The notes: generated from the letters alone by a model not told the origin. Shown: positions 40,401-50,802, counted from the first letter of the stretch. The stretch is DNA of 64,000 nt from Photobacterium leiognathi (GCF_030685535.1 NZ_CP131601.1:1-64000); one strand, 5' to 3'. Made by a program: numbers and translations.

Positions 40401-40560
40401 CGTTTGCGCCAGGGTAGTTAGCGCTGATCACCACGGTCGGCGGTGCGATGCTTGGATACTGAGACACTGGCAATTTGATAATTGACAGTACCCCGGCAAG
40501 CATCACGATTATCGCGATCACCCAAGCAAAAATAGGGCGATCGATAAAGAAACGAGCCAT
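37419..40560 (-). pseudogene. AcrB-type RND multidrug efflux permease, frameshifted
   Basis: The sequence closely follows E. coli AcrB from [23 protein letters not shown] onward, including the proton-relay DD in [15 protein letters not shown] and the relay Lys in [16 protein letters not shown]. The frame breaks at 38160: the minus strand reads GCAATCTAGTGAATGG where GCATCTAGTGAATGG (A-S-S-E-W) is expected, a one-base insertion of A. Upstream (38155-40560) gives 801 residues, ending in a few frameshifted residues; downstream (37419-38157) supplies the remaining C-terminal quarter. It is either a recent pseudogene or a sequence error. The adaptor gene lies 9 bp upstream. Confidence 0.9.
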
Positions 40561-40569
40561 ATTTTATCT

Positions 40570-41718
40570 CTACTTTTGAGGTTGCGAGTTGTTGGTTAAT
40601 GTCGGCTGAACTAAAGCGCCCGGGCGTACTTTTTGTAGGCCATCGACAATGACTTGATCGCCATCTTTTAAGCCTTCAGTAATACGCCATTGGTTATCAA
40701 TCACCTGTGCTGTCGTAACAATGCGAGACTCTACTTTGTTCTCAGCATTTACTACCATGACAGTTGCTTGGCCTTTACTGTTACGTGTTACCGCTTTTTG
40801 CGGCACCATGATGGCTTTAGGATCGGTACCTGTGTTTAGCACTGCGCGTACATACATACCCGGCAGTAAGATCCCTTCTGGGTTTGGAAATTCTGCTCGT
40901 AGTGTGACAGAGCCAGTGTTTGGATCGACATTCACTTCCGCAAACTGCAGTACACCGTGGTGTTGATAAACGGTGCCGTCTTCTAAGATAAGTTCAACAT
41001 CAGCATTTTGGCTTGCTTGAAGCTGGCCTTGTTTTAATGCTGCTTTCAAACGTAGAAGTTGCGCACTTGATTGGGCAATATCAATGTTGATAGGGTCAAG
41101 TTGTTGAATGGTTGCCAACACTTGTGATTGACCGGCATTAACCAATGCACCAGGCGTGACAGATGATTGACCAATACGACCTGAAATTGGTGCTTTAACT
41201 TTGGTATAATCGAGATCAATCTTGGCTTTATTGACGTTCGCTTTAGCCACTTCAAGGCTTGCAATTGCGACCTTGTAAGCTGCTTGGTTATCATCGTAGG
41301 TTTGCTTGCTGATCGCACCGCGTTCCACTAGTTTTTTACTACGGATCGCCAATGCTTTTGCTGAATCAAGCGTTGCTTGTGCTTTAGCTAGTTCCGCTTT
41401 TGCGCTTAAGTAAGCAGCGTTGTAGCTGGCGGAGTCAATACTATAAAGGGACTGGCCTTTTTTAACGTCACTACCTTCAGTAAAGCCACGATCGGTAATA
41501 ATGCCTGAAACCTGAGGGCGAACTTCTGCTTCTAGGTAAGCTTTACTTCGACCAGGTAGTTCCACGCGGATTTCTTGTGGGTGAGATGTGATAGCAATGG
41601 TACTAACAGGAATACTTTTTGCTGCTTGTTGAGCAGATGTATCTGCTGCTTTTTGATCACAAGCTGATACCCATAGTGCCATACTGACAACCATGGCTAG
41701 TTTTGCGATTTTCCGCAT
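40570..41718 (-). CDS. AcrA-type RND efflux adaptor lipoprotein
   Basis: This 382-residue membrane fusion protein has a lipoprotein signal with lipobox VSAC (Cys near residue 20). It has lipoyl halves (EVRPQVSGIITDRGFTEGS and VKAPISGRIGQSSVTPGALV), an alpha-hairpin in between, and the barrel segment GILLPGMYVRAVL. It pairs with the AcrB-type pump at 40560 for tripartite drug efflux through an outer-membrane channel encoded elsewhere. Confidence 0.92.
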   Translation of the reverse strand: MRKIAKLAMVVSMALWVSACDQKAADTSAQQAAKSIPVSTIAITSHPQEIRVELPGRSKAYLEAEVRPQVSGIITDRGFTEGSDVKKGQSLYSIDSASYNAAYLSAKAELAKAQATLDSAKALAIRSKKLVERGAISKQTYDDNQAAYKVAIASLEVAKANVNKAKIDLDYTKVKAPISGRIGQSSVTPGALVNAGQSQVLATIQQLDPINIDIAQSSAQLLRLKAALKQGQLQASQNADVELILEDGTVYQHHGVLQFAEVNVDPNTGSVTLRAEFPNPEGILLPGMYVRAVLNTGTDPKAIMVPQKAVTRNSKGQATVMVVNAENKVESRIVTTAQVIDNQWRITEGLKDGDQVIVDGLQKVRPGALVQPTLTNNSQPQK

Positions 41719-42030
41719 GAAAACTCCTAAATTTTAAGCGATATAACTTAACGTGAAATATTCAAATCCTTGGATTTACAATAGAGTAACCACTAATTAT
41801 ACATTTTGTAACCTATGATAGCCGTTTAAAAATAAAACGGTTATTTTTTGCATAAAAACTCCACCCCTTATAAAAAAGGTACGGTTTCTTGTTTTATGCT
41901 TAAAAAGAATTGTTAATCAATTGATATGATTCTTAGTGATTGGTTTGGGTTTTACTATTCACATATTGAATAACCCTATATATAAAATGCATTAACATGC
42001 ACTTTTTACAAATGAGTGTCAGGATAACGA
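41719..42030. other. Intergenic region between the adaptor gene and rep
   Basis: This 312-bp AT-rich region separates two divergent genes and must hold both promoters. Short inverted AT stretches are present, but I see no site that I can name with confidence. Confidence 0.4.
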
Positions 42031-43974
42031 ATGAAACTGAACCCAAGGCAAACAGAAGCAGTAAAATACGTCTCTGGACCCTGCTTGGTGCTAGCTGGTG
42101 CTGGCTCGGGTAAAACCCGCGTGATCACTAATAAGATTGCTTATCTGGTGCAAAAGTGTGATTACAAAGCACGAAACATTGCAGCGCTGACCTTTACCAA
42201 TAAAGCCGCACGTGAAATGAAAGAGCGTGTAGGGCAAACCTTAGGTCGCCAAGAAGCCAAAGGATTAATGGTATCGACCTTCCACACCTTAGGTCTCAAC
42301 ATCATTCGTCGTGAATATAAGCACCTTGGTTTAAAAGCCAGTTTTTCGTTGTTTGATGATCAAGACCAAATGGCACTGCTTAAAGAGCTGACAGAAGACG
42401 AACTGGAAGGCGATAAAGATTTACTCAAGTTGTTACTGTCATCGATTTCTAACTGGAAAAATGACATGTTGTCGCCAGCAGATGCTGCTGCTCGAGCTCG
42501 TAGTGAGCGCGATCAGTTATTTGCCCATTGCTATGAGATGTATCAGCGTCAAATGAAGGCGTATAACGCGCTGGATTTTGATGATTTGATTTTGATGCCA
42601 GTATTGCTGCTACGTGATAATGAAGAAGTACGTAAGCATTGGCAAAACCGTATTCGTTACTTGCTGGTGGATGAGTATCAAGATACCAACACCAGTCAGT
42701 ACTTGTTTGTGAAATTGCTGGTGGGTGAGCGCTCTCGCTTTACCGTGGTGGGTGATGATGATCAGTCGATCTATTCATGGCGTGGTGCACAACCTGAAAA
42801 CTTGGCATTACTTAATAAAGATTTTCCAAGCTTAAAAGTGATCAAGCTGGAGCAAAACTATCGCTCAACCAGTCGTATTCTTCGTACTGCGAATATATTG
42901 ATTGCTAACAACCCGCACTTGTTTGAAAAAGCGTTGTTTTCTGAAATTCCAGACGGCGCGATGTTAAAAGTCATCACAGCCAAGAATGAAGAGCATGAAG
43001 CAGAGAAAGTCGTTGGTGAGTTGATTGCACATCGTTTTATGAACAATACCGCTTATAAAGACTATGCGATCTTATACCGTGGTAATCATCAGTCTCGCTT
43101 GTTTGAAAAGTCGCTGATGCAAAACCGTATTCCTTATAAGATCTCAGGCGGTACATCGTTCTTCTCTCGTTCAGAAATCAAAGACATCATGGCGTACTTG
43201 CGCCTTTTGACAAACCTTGATGATGACAATGCGTTCTTACGTATCGTAAATACCCCGCGCCGTGAGATTGGCCCGGTGACACTAGAAAAGCTTGGTACTT
43301 ACGCCAATATGCGTGGTAAGAGCTTGTTTGCTGCCAGTTTTGAAATGGGGTTAGAGCAGCACCTGTCTGGACGAGGCTTAGAATCACTGCAGCGCTTTAC
43401 CCACTGGATCAACCAACTCGCAGATAATGCAGAACGTGGCGATACGGTTTCTGCGGTGCGCCAACTTGTACGCGATATTCATTACGAAGATTGGTTATAC
43501 GAAACTTCAGCCAGTCCGAAAGCGGCTGAAATGCGGATGAAGAACGTCTCTGACTTATATAGTTGGATCACAGCTGACCTAGAGGGTGATAACTATGATA
43601 AAGAAGAGAAAACCTTAAAAGAGGTGGTTCAACGTCTGACTCTGCGTGACATGATGGAGCGTGGTGAAGATGATGACGATGCCGATCAAGTTCAGCTCAT
43701 GACATTGCACGCATCAAAAGGTCTGGAGTTTCCTTATGTATTCTTAGTGGGTACTGAAGAAGGGATCTTGCCGCACCAAACTAGCATCGATGAAGACAAT
43801 GTTGATGAAGAGCGTCGCTTAGCTTACGTGGGTATTACTCGTGCCCAACGCGAGTTAACGTTTACCTTATGTAAAGAGCGCCGTCAGTTTGGTGAGTTAA
43901 TCAAACCAGAACCAAGCCGCTTCTTATATGAATTACCACAAGATGATTTGGAGTGGGAGAGCGAGCGTAAGTAG
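42031..43974 (+). CDS. rep: ATP-dependent DNA helicase Rep, shortened by an in-frame TAG
   Basis: Rep is a superfamily 1 3'-5' helicase that clears protein blocks ahead of the replisome. It has Walker [11 protein letters not shown], Walker [10 protein letters not shown], the motif [13 protein letters not shown], and motif [14 protein letters not shown]. The frame stops at TAG 43972-43974, after 647 residues. The same frame continues with VTAEERMHKGQAHIANIRAMFNKK to a TAA at 44049. That extension aligns with the E. coli C-terminus and would make 672 codons (E. coli Rep 673 aa). The lost tail is the region known to bind DnaB in E. coli. It is a recent nonsense mutation or a sequence error. Confidence 0.93.
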   Translation: MKLNPRQTEAVKYVSGPCLVLAGAGSGKTRVITNKIAYLVQKCDYKARNIAALTFTNKAAREMKERVGQTLGRQEAKGLMVSTFHTLGLNIIRREYKHLGLKASFSLFDDQDQMALLKELTEDELEGDKDLLKLLLSSISNWKNDMLSPADAAARARSERDQLFAHCYEMYQRQMKAYNALDFDDLILMPVLLLRDNEEVRKHWQNRIRYLLVDEYQDTNTSQYLFVKLLVGERSRFTVVGDDDQSIYSWRGAQPENLALLNKDFPSLKVIKLEQNYRSTSRILRTANILIANNPHLFEKALFSEIPDGAMLKVITAKNEEHEAEKVVGELIAHRFMNNTAYKDYAILYRGNHQSRLFEKSLMQNRIPYKISGGTSFFSRSEIKDIMAYLRLLTNLDDDNAFLRIVNTPRREIGPVTLEKLGTYANMRGKSLFAASFEMGLEQHLSGRGLESLQRFTHWINQLADNAERGDTVSAVRQLVRDIHYEDWLYETSASPKAAEMRMKNVSDLYSWITADLEGDNYDKEEKTLKEVVQRLTLRDMMERGEDDDDADQVQLMTLHASKGLEFPYVFLVGTEEGILPHQTSIDEDNVDEERRLAYVGITRAQRELTFTLCKERRQFGELIKPEPSRFLYELPQDDLEWESERK

Positions 43975-44077
43975 GTTACTGCTGAAGAGCGCATGCACAA
44001 AGGTCAAGCACACATCGCTAATATTCGTGCAATGTTTAATAAGAAGTAAGGCTGCGTAAATAGAATGAATTAAATAA

Positions 44078-44110
44078 AAGAGGGAGCACCAATCATGCTC
44101 CCTCTTCTTT
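44078..44110. terminator. Terminator between rep and cytochrome c5
   Basis: An 11-bp stem AAGAGGGAGCA / TGCTCCCTCTT with a 7-nt loop and T-rich flanks. It lies after the original rep stop codon at 44049. Confidence 0.85.
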
Positions 44111-44131
44111 ATATGATATTGGAGGTGTTGT

Positions 44132-44539
44132 TTATAGACCTGCAATCATGTGATCAATAGCTGCAACGATCTCTTCATCGCTACAATCCATACAAGAGCC
44201 TTTCGCTGGCATGGCATTAAAACCATTAATCGCGTGATCAGCTAACACGTCTTTACCCTTAGCTAGACGTTCTGTCCAATCACTGGCAACGCCTTTTTTC
44301 GGTGAACCCATCACGCCAGAGGTATGACACGCGGCACAAAAGGTATTATAAACAGCTTCACCGCTCCGATGATCTGCAGCGACTTCAACCACTGGGGCTT
44401 CACCTTCTAGGTATAAATTACCAACTGGTTTGATCCGCTCAGCAATTGCTTCATTAGACATGTCGGTTGCGACTGCAGTACCAGCAACGGCGAATCCAGT
44501 TAAAATAGCAAATAAATAGTGTCGAAAAGAAAAATCCAT
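44132..44539 (-). CDS. Cytochrome c5
   Basis: This 135-residue periplasmic c-type cytochrome has a signal peptide (HYLFAILTGFAVAGTAVA), one haem-binding CAACH motif (near residue 68) and a downstream Met ligand candidate in NAMPAKGSCMDC. The extra Cys pair CMDC is typical of cytochrome c5. It shuttles electrons in respiration. The ATG at 44539 is chosen because AGGTGAG lies just upstream. Confidence 0.88.
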   Translation of the reverse strand: MDFSFRHYLFAILTGFAVAGTAVATDMSNEAIAERIKPVGNLYLEGEAPVVEVAADHRSGEAVYNTFCAACHTSGVMGSPKKGVASDWTERLAKGKDVLADHAINGFNAMPAKGSCMDCSDEEIVAAIDHMIAGL

Positions 44540-44768
44540 AATACTCACCTCATACTTCCAAATTGTGCTTTTAGTTGCTGTTATCTTCACGTGTGGGTAA
44601 ATGTTGAAATAGTACGGCGAATGTTTTTAAAATGATCAAGTTGTTATATATTAGTTAGTATATCGAGTTGTGATAGAGGATCAAACTAATGCGCTGTATT
44701 TGTATGATACGAATCAATAGTTATTTGCACATAAAATCAGCGAGTAAAATAAAAATGAAAAAAAACAC

Positions 44769-44797
44769 TTGCCGAGAGGCACTCTGATCCGTAATAT
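44769..44797 (+). promoter_or_regulatory. Promoter of the tRNA cluster
   Basis: A -35 TTGCCG, a 17-bp spacer and -10 TAATAT are followed by a C-rich discriminator (TCACCCCCG), 22 bp before tRNA-Arg. This is typical of strong stable-RNA promoters. Confidence 0.7.
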
Positions 44798-44819
44798 TCA
44801 CCCCCGTCGATAGGGCAAG

Positions 44820-44896
<77 letters not shown>

Positions 44897-44937
44897 TTAC
44901 CAAATGGTCGTATTGGCGGAAGGTAGTAAAAAACAAT

Positions 44938-45014
44938 GGTGGCTATAGCTCAGTTGGTAGAGTCCCGGATTGTGATTCCGGTTGTCGCGAGTTCAAGTCT
45001 CGTTAGCCACCCCA
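44938..45014 (+). tRNA. tRNA-His (GTG), copy 1
   Basis: A 77-nt tRNA including the extra 5' G(-1) typical of tRNA-His, paired to C73, with anticodon GTG at 44972-44974 and encoded CCA. It is identical to copy 2 at 45173. Confidence 0.96.
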
Positions 45015-45087
45015 TATTATAGAGAGTTGATGTTATCAGCTTTCTGGCTTTAAAAGCCTGCTTATTTATAAGCACACAGAATTAAGT

Positions 45088-45164
<77 letters not shown>

Positions 45165-45172
45165 CTTACAAT

Positions 45173-45249
45173 GGTGGCTATAGCTCAGTTGGTAGAGTCC
45201 CGGATTGTGATTCCGGTTGTCGCGAGTTCAAGTCTCGTTAGCCACCCCA
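45173..45249 (+). tRNA. tRNA-His (GTG), copy 2
   Basis: An identical repeat of the tRNA-His at 44938, only 8 bp after tRNA-Pro copy 1. The pair arose by tandem duplication. Confidence 0.96.
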
Positions 45250-45302
45250 TTATTTAGGTTATCTTATTAAGATACCTTGGTATTAAAAGCCTAAAACATT
45301 GT

Positions 45303-45379
<77 letters not shown>

Positions 45380-45387
45380 CCATTAAG

Positions 45388-45418
45388 AAAACCGTATCGA
45401 AAGATACGGTTTTTTTTC
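45388..45418 (+). terminator. Terminator of the tRNA cluster
   Basis: An 11-bp stem AAAACCGTATC / GATACGGTTTT with a GAAA tetraloop and a long T run. Confidence 0.92.
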
Positions 45419-45455
45419 GTCTGTAGAAAAGTAAATACAGATCAGGCTTATTGTG

Positions 45456-45479
45456 TATAGCTCAGAGGGTCGGGGGTTC
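45456..45479 (+). pseudogene. Chimeric tRNA-His/tRNA-Pro remnant
   Basis: TATAGCTCAG (45456-45465) matches the D-arm of tRNA-His, and CAGAGGGTCGGGGGTTC (45463-45479) matches tRNA-Pro, fused at a shared CAG. It looks like a deletion scar of a third His-Pro unit, lying after the terminator. Confidence 0.6.
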
Positions 45480-45639
45480 CCAGTTATTAGAGCCTTTTTG
45501 GGTATTCCTTTTCGCAATGAAAATAGCTTTGTATTAAAGGCGCTTTTTAGCTTTATTCTGCTCTCTCATTGCTTAATTATATGGTCCGCCTCATCCTAAG
45601 CCGTTAGGCTTAGGGTAGGCTTTCAAAGAGGTGAACCAT

Positions 45640-46665
45640 ATGTCTACTATCCACATCTTAGGTATCGATTTAGGTAAACACTGCTTTCATGCTGTCGCAC
45701 ACAATTACGCAGGTAAAGAGGTGCTACGTAAGAAATATAATCGAAGCCAACTTCTAAAGTTTCTCTCAAATTTAGAAACCACCACTATCGCATTTGAAGC
45801 ATGTGGTGGTGCACATTGGTTAGCCCGTAAATGTGCTGATTTTGGGCATCAAGTTCAACTCATTCCTCCTCAGTATGTAAAACCTTATGTGAAAGGCAAT
45901 AAAAATGACTTCATTGATGCTGCAGCTATCGCTGAAGCAGCAAGTCGACCTTCCATGCGCTTTGTTGCTGTTAAATCAGAAGAAGCACAAGTCATTGCTG
46001 TCATTCATCGTATCCGTGATGGTTTTATTAAGGAGCGAACAGCCTGTATGTCTCGTATCGGAGCGATATTGTTAGAGTTTGGACTGAGCTTGCCTACAGG
46101 ACATGCGAAAATGAAGATGCTTTTTCAGTGGATAGCAGACCAAAAATATCAAACTCTTCCACAAAGTCTTATGTACGAATTAAGCTTAATTCACGCACAT
46201 TATTTGTATCTTAATGAGCAGATAAAAATACAAGATACGAAGTTGAAACAGCTAGCTGAGCAACATGAATTGGCTAAGTTATTAAAAACTGTGCCTGGCA
46301 TCGGTGATTTAACAGCAACCCTATGTGTGGCAGATGTTAGTGCCGCCAGTAACTTTTCAAATGGAAGGAATATGGCTGCTTGGTTAGGGTTAGTGCCTCG
46401 ACAATACTCTACGGGAGGTAAAACAAAGTTACTTGGGGTGAGTAAACGAGGAAATAAACATCTCCGGACATTATTCATTCATGGCGCAAGAGCTGTATTA
46501 TCAAGGTTAGAGACAACGGGTAAAGTCTTCGGACAATGGCTGGTAGATTTAAGAGCCAGTAAGCCATTCAATGTGGTTGTTGTCGCATTGGCTAACAAAT
46601 TAGCAAGAATAGCTTGGGCGGTGTTATACCACCGCCAAGCGTTTAAGACTGCATCGCAGTCATAA
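45640..46665 (+). CDS. IS110-family transposase
   Basis: The 341-residue transposase has an N-terminal RuvC-like DEDD domain (GIDLGKHCFHAVA with the first Asp, FEACGGAHWLA with the Glu, KNDFIDAAAIAEA with the last Asps). Its C-terminal transposase_20 domain (TVPGIGDLTATL, MAAWLGLVPRQYSTGGK) holds the catalytic Ser. I chose the ATG at 45640 (MSTIHILGIDLG) because GAGG lies 8 nt upstream. It appears intact. Confidence 0.93.
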   Translation: MSTIHILGIDLGKHCFHAVAHNYAGKEVLRKKYNRSQLLKFLSNLETTTIAFEACGGAHWLARKCADFGHQVQLIPPQYVKPYVKGNKNDFIDAAAIAEAASRPSMRFVAVKSEEAQVIAVIHRIRDGFIKERTACMSRIGAILLEFGLSLPTGHAKMKMLFQWIADQKYQTLPQSLMYELSLIHAHYLYLNEQIKIQDTKLKQLAEQHELAKLLKTVPGIGDLTATLCVADVSAASNFSNGRNMAAWLGLVPRQYSTGGKTKLLGVSKRGNKHLRTLFIHGARAVLSRLETTGKVFGQWLVDLRASKPFNVVVVALANKLARIAWAVLYHRQAFKTASQS

Positions 46666-46877
46666 CCGAGTTTGCAACGACAATGCAAGTGATGACATTA
46701 ACGGTAAATCGGCCAGATTAATAACCTGATAATAAAAACAGCAATAAATGCTTTTCGCTTTTTAAGGATAATCTGGCGCGGATATCATCGTGGAGCTAGG
46801 ACATTAATATGCCTAATTTTGACTCCGAATACATTAGCGCAACTCCGTTATTACTAATATTGTAGTTGCAATAACGG
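46666..46877 (+). ncRNA. Candidate bridge/seek RNA region of the IS1111-type element
   Basis: IS110/IS1111 elements make a guide RNA from a non-coding end; in the IS1111 subgroup it comes from the 3' end. Here that end folds into two hairpins: GCCAGATTA (46712-46720) with TAATCTGGC (46769-46777) around a 48-nt loop, and CCGTTATT (46845-46852) with AATAACGG (46870-46877). The guide function is inferred. Confidence 0.5.
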
Positions 46878-46887
46878 GGCGGACCAT

Positions 46888-47447
46888 ACATTTTATTTCG
46901 CGAATAAGTCGATATTCTCTTTTCCTTTACGCTGCTTGTTTAACGCTATTTATCTTCTTCCCTTCCTTCGTTGTTAAATTTTCTTATTTTTCCTTAGCGT
47001 TATGTTTTTCATATTATTGCTATACGTGGGTTTAAAAACTGCCTAATTGATTATTGATTGGTTTTTTAAGTTAAAAACTAAAGTCTAATTAGATTATGTT
47101 GGAATTATGTAAAGTCATCAAAACATATTAAGTGAAATTTTATTCATTTATATATTTTATTTGGTTTACTGATGCTTGTGTTTATTACTAAATATTATTG
47201 AGTTTAGTTATTAAGTTGACTGTTTATATAGTGTTTTATTGGTAGTTGGATGTTGTTTTTGATTTAAATTAAATTGAATAGTTATTCGATTAATTGGGTT
47301 GGTTATAGTTTTTTACTTTGTTATGTTGCTTTTGTGTAAAATTTTTGACAGATTGATAGGGAAGCATGCTGATAGCTGATTATGCTGGCATGGAAAGGAT
47401 TCAAGTTTTTATATTGGCAGGAGCCTGCCAAGCAATTGGGGTCGGTC
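46888..47447. other. AT-rich intergenic region upstream of the ABC transporter operon
   Basis: This 560-bp stretch is very AT-rich and has no credible gene. A TTGACA occurs at 47346-47351 but has no good -10. The promoter of the transporter operon must lie here, but I cannot place it. Confidence 0.5.
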
Positions 47448-49166
47448 ATGGCTTTACTAGAAGTAAAAAACCTTCGGATAGAATATCCATCCCGTCACGG
47501 TATACATGCTGCGGTTAAATCACTGTCGTTCTCTATTGAGCGTGGTGAAATTGTGGGTGTGGTGGGTGAGTCTGGTGCAGGTAAGTCGACGGTAGGTAAT
47601 GCCGTTATTGATCTGCTGAGTCCTCCAGGGCAAATCGCCAGTGGTGATGTGTATCTTGATGGAACCAAAATTTCTGGGCTAACGCCGGAGCAAATGCGTC
47701 AGGTACGTGGTGCCAAAATTGGATTTATTTTCCAAGATCCGATGACGTCGCTAAACCCACTCTTTACGGTGGAACAGCAGCTTACGGAAACTATCGTAAC
47801 CAACTTAAAAGTCACTCAGCAAGAAGCGTACAAGCGTGCATTAACCTTGATGGAGCAGGTAGGTATTCCACAACCAGAGCTACGTATTAAACAGTATCCA
47901 CACCAATTTTCTGGTGGCATGCGCCAACGTGTGGTGATTGCAATCGCGCTAGCTGGTGAGCCGGATCTAATCATTGCCGATGAGCCAACGACAGCACTGG
48001 ATGTGTCGATTCAAGATCAGATCTTAACCCTTATCCGTGATTTATGTGTGCAGAAGAACGTCGGCTGTATGTTGGTGACGCACGATATGGGCGTGGTGTC
48101 GAATGTGACTGATCGTGTAGCGGTGATGTATCGCGGCGATCTGGTGGAGTTTGGTACAACCGAGCAAGTACTTCACCGTCCAGAGCATCCATATACTCAA
48201 AGTTTGATCTCTGCAGTTCCGCGCTCTGATATTAAATTAAAGCGTTTTCCACTCGTTAGTTACATCGAAAAGGCAGAAGAAACACCACCACTGGATGTGA
48301 AAAATCACTGGTTGGGGCAACGCCAAGAGCAGCGTGATTATTCTGGTGCGTTGTTAAATGTAGAAAACGTAAGCCTGCGTTTTATCACTAAAGATTCGCT
48401 GTTTGAAAGCCGTCGTGAATATGTGCAAGCCAACAATGATGTGAGCTTTCAAGTTTTTGAAGGGGAAACCTTTGGTCTGGTAGGGGAATCTGGTTCAGGT
48501 AAATCGACTATTGCTCGCGTGATCTCAGGTTTATATCCACCGAATGAAGGCAAGGTGACATTCGAAGGCATTGATTTAACGTCGTTGAAGAGTGAGTCTG
48601 AGCGTCGTCCGTTGCGTCGTCAAATGCAGATGGTATTTCAAAATCCGTATACGTCGATGAACCCAAGGATGCGCATTTTCGACATTATCGCTGAGCCTAT
48701 TCGCTTCCACAAACTGACCGAGAACGAAGCGCAGACACGCCAAATCGTACATGACTTATTGGATCATGTCGGCTTAGGACGTGCCGCTGGGGTGAAATAT
48801 CCTCATGAGTTTTCTGGTGGTCAGCGTCAACGTATTTCCATTGCTCGCGCATTGGCAACACGTCCACGTCTGCTGATTTGTGATGAGCCAACTTCTGCAC
48901 TCGATGTATCAGTACAGGCTCAGATCCTGAACTTGCTAAAAGATCTGCAAGATGAGCTCAACCTTACCATGTTGTTTATTAGCCACGATTTGCCAGTGAT
49001 CCGCCAAATGTGTGATCGCATTGGGGTGATGCAAAAGGGCACCTTGTTAGAAGTGGCACCAACCGAGCAGTTATTTACCTCACCACAACATGCGTACAGC
49101 CAACACTTAATTTCACTAATGCCTGAGTTTAAGGGAATTAGTCAAAATGGATTAAAAAGCGCTTAA
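47448..49166 (+). CDS. Oligopeptide-type ABC transporter, fused double ATP-binding protein
   Basis: This 572-residue protein joins two ATPase domains of the Opp/Dpp class. Each has Walker A ([18 protein letters not shown]), signature (FSGGM, FSGGQ) and Walker B ([22 protein letters not shown]). Such fusions are known in GsiA and YejF. The start at 47448 ([14 protein letters not shown]) fits the family; a longer form from 47382 has no conserved N-terminus. It is the first gene of a four-gene operon with binding protein and two permeases. Confidence 0.92.
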   Translation: MALLEVKNLRIEYPSRHGIHAAVKSLSFSIERGEIVGVVGESGAGKSTVGNAVIDLLSPPGQIASGDVYLDGTKISGLTPEQMRQVRGAKIGFIFQDPMTSLNPLFTVEQQLTETIVTNLKVTQQEAYKRALTLMEQVGIPQPELRIKQYPHQFSGGMRQRVVIAIALAGEPDLIIADEPTTALDVSIQDQILTLIRDLCVQKNVGCMLVTHDMGVVSNVTDRVAVMYRGDLVEFGTTEQVLHRPEHPYTQSLISAVPRSDIKLKRFPLVSYIEKAEETPPLDVKNHWLGQRQEQRDYSGALLNVENVSLRFITKDSLFESRREYVQANNDVSFQVFEGETFGLVGESGSGKSTIARVISGLYPPNEGKVTFEGIDLTSLKSESERRPLRRQMQMVFQNPYTSMNPRMRIFDIIAEPIRFHKLTENEAQTRQIVHDLLDHVGLGRAAGVKYPHEFSGGQRQRISIARALATRPRLLICDEPTSALDVSVQAQILNLLKDLQDELNLTMLFISHDLPVIRQMCDRIGVMQKGTLLEVAPTEQLFTSPQHAYSQHLISLMPEFKGISQNGLKSA

Positions 49167-49220
49167 TCCGTCTTCACAAACAACTCGCGGGAGAGGTCCC
49201 GTGCATAAAGGAGTTATGCA

Positions 49221-50780
49221 ATGAAAACCATCAAGAGCAAATTAGCCGTAGCATTAATGGCCGCGGGTTTAAGTTTTAGTGCAACAGCGGCTGAGATCAA
49301 ATTAGGTTATGCGTCAGATCCTGTTTCACTTGACCCTCATGAGCAACTATCAGGCGGTACGCTACAGCTTTCTCATATGGTCTTCGATCCTCTTGTGCGT
49401 TTTACACAAGACATGGAATTTGAGCCACGCCTAGCACAGAGCTGGGAGCGTATTGATGATCACACCTTCCGTTTCAAATTGCGCCAAGGGGTGAAATTCC
49501 ATTCTGGTAACCCTCTAACTGCAGACGATGTGGTGTGGACGTTTAATCGTCTGCAAGATTCTGCTGACTTTAAAAAGATCTTCGACCCGTATGCGGAAAT
49601 GAAGAAAGTGGACGACTACACAGTTGATCTGATCTCAAAAGGTACTTACCCACTGGTGCTGCAAACTGCGACTTACATTTTCCCAATGGACAGCAAATTC
49701 TACAGCGGTAAAACAGCAGACGGCAAAGATAAGGCAGAAATTGCGAAACACGGTAACTCATTCGCTTCGACCAACCTTTCTGGTACTGGCCCGTTTATTG
49801 TCACCGAGCGTGAGCAAGGGGTTAAGGTTGAGTTTACTCGTAATGCAGATTACTGGGACAAAGCATCAAAAGGTAACGTTGATAAGCTAACGCTACTGCC
49901 AATCAAAGAAGATGCGACACGTCTAGCTGCACTGTTGTCTGGTGGTGTGGACATGATTGACCACGTAGCACCTAACGATCACAAACGTTTGAAAGATGCC
50001 GATGGTGTGGATCTGGTGACTCAGCCGGGTACCCGTATTATCACCTTCCAAATGAACCAAAACAGTAATGAAGCACTGAAAGATGTGCGTGTGCGTCAAG
50101 CGATTGTTCATGCAATCAATAATGAAGGCATCGTGAAGAAAATCATGAAAGGCTTCGCTACAACGGCAGGTCAACAAAGTCCGGCGGGTTACCAAGGCCA
50201 TAATGCGGATCTTGTTCCTCGTTATGATGTGAAGAAAGCTAAAGCATTAATGAAAGAAGCAGGTTATGCCGATGGCTTTACCCTAACCATGCTAGCGCCA
50301 AACAACCGTTATGTGAACGATGCTAAAGTGGCGCAAGCAGTTGCAGCAATGCTATCGAAGATCGATATTAAGGTTGATCTTAAAACCATGCCAAAAGCGC
50401 AATACTGGCCTGAGTTTGATAAGTGTGCTGCAGATATGCTGATGATTGGTTGGCACGCTGATACCGAAGATTCTGCGAACATGACTGAGTTTTTAACCAT
50501 GACGCGTAACGAGGAAACGGGTCAAGGTCAGTACAACTGTGGTTTCTACTCAAATCCAGAAGTCGACAAACTCGTGAAAGCAGCGAACGTGGAAACCGAT
50601 CCGAAGAAGCGTACTGAAATGCTACAAACAGTAGAAACAACGCTTTATAACGAAGCGGCATTTGTTCCTCTACACTGGCAGAGCCTTGCATGGGGTGCAC
50701 GTTCAAACGTTCACGCAGCTGATATTGTTAACCCAATGGAGATGCCTTACTTCGGCGATCTTGTGGTTGATGAAAAATAA
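49221..50780 (+). CDS. ABC transporter substrate-binding protein, peptide/family 5
   Basis: The 519-residue periplasmic protein has a cleavable signal peptide (LAVALMAAGLSFSATAAEIK) and the SBP_bac_5 fold (FDPLVRFTQDMEFEPRLAQSWE, VKFHSGNPLTADDVVWTFNR). It is likely to deliver peptides or a related solute to the permeases downstream; the ligand is not evident. A terminator-like hairpin follows at 50803. Confidence 0.92.
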   Translation: MKTIKSKLAVALMAAGLSFSATAAEIKLGYASDPVSLDPHEQLSGGTLQLSHMVFDPLVRFTQDMEFEPRLAQSWERIDDHTFRFKLRQGVKFHSGNPLTADDVVWTFNRLQDSADFKKIFDPYAEMKKVDDYTVDLISKGTYPLVLQTATYIFPMDSKFYSGKTADGKDKAEIAKHGNSFASTNLSGTGPFIVTEREQGVKVEFTRNADYWDKASKGNVDKLTLLPIKEDATRLAALLSGGVDMIDHVAPNDHKRLKDADGVDLVTQPGTRIITFQMNQNSNEALKDVRVRQAIVHAINNEGIVKKIMKGFATTAGQQSPAGYQGHNADLVPRYDVKKAKALMKEAGYADGFTLTMLAPNNRYVNDAKVAQAVAAMLSKIDIKVDLKTMPKAQYWPEFDKCAADMLMIGWHADTEDSANMTEFLTMTRNEETGQGQYNCGFYSNPEVDKLVKAANVETDPKKRTEMLQTVETTLYNEAAFVPLHWQSLAWGARSNVHAADIVNPMEMPYFGDLVVDEK

Positions 50781-50802
50781 ATAAAATAACAATGAAAGCG
50801 AC

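Larger units (their letters stand above)
45581..46887 (+). mobile_element. IS110-family insertion sequence, IS1111-type
   Basis: The element has subterminal inverted repeats ATGGTCCGCC (45581-45590) and GGCGGACCAT (46878-46887), a DEDD transposase, a short 5' non-coding end and a 211-bp structured 3' non-coding end. That arrangement is typical of the IS1111 subgroup. True ends lie a few bases outside the repeats. No target duplication is expected or seen. A palindrome CCTAAGCC-GTTA-GGCTTAGG lies just inside the left end. Confidence 0.85.
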
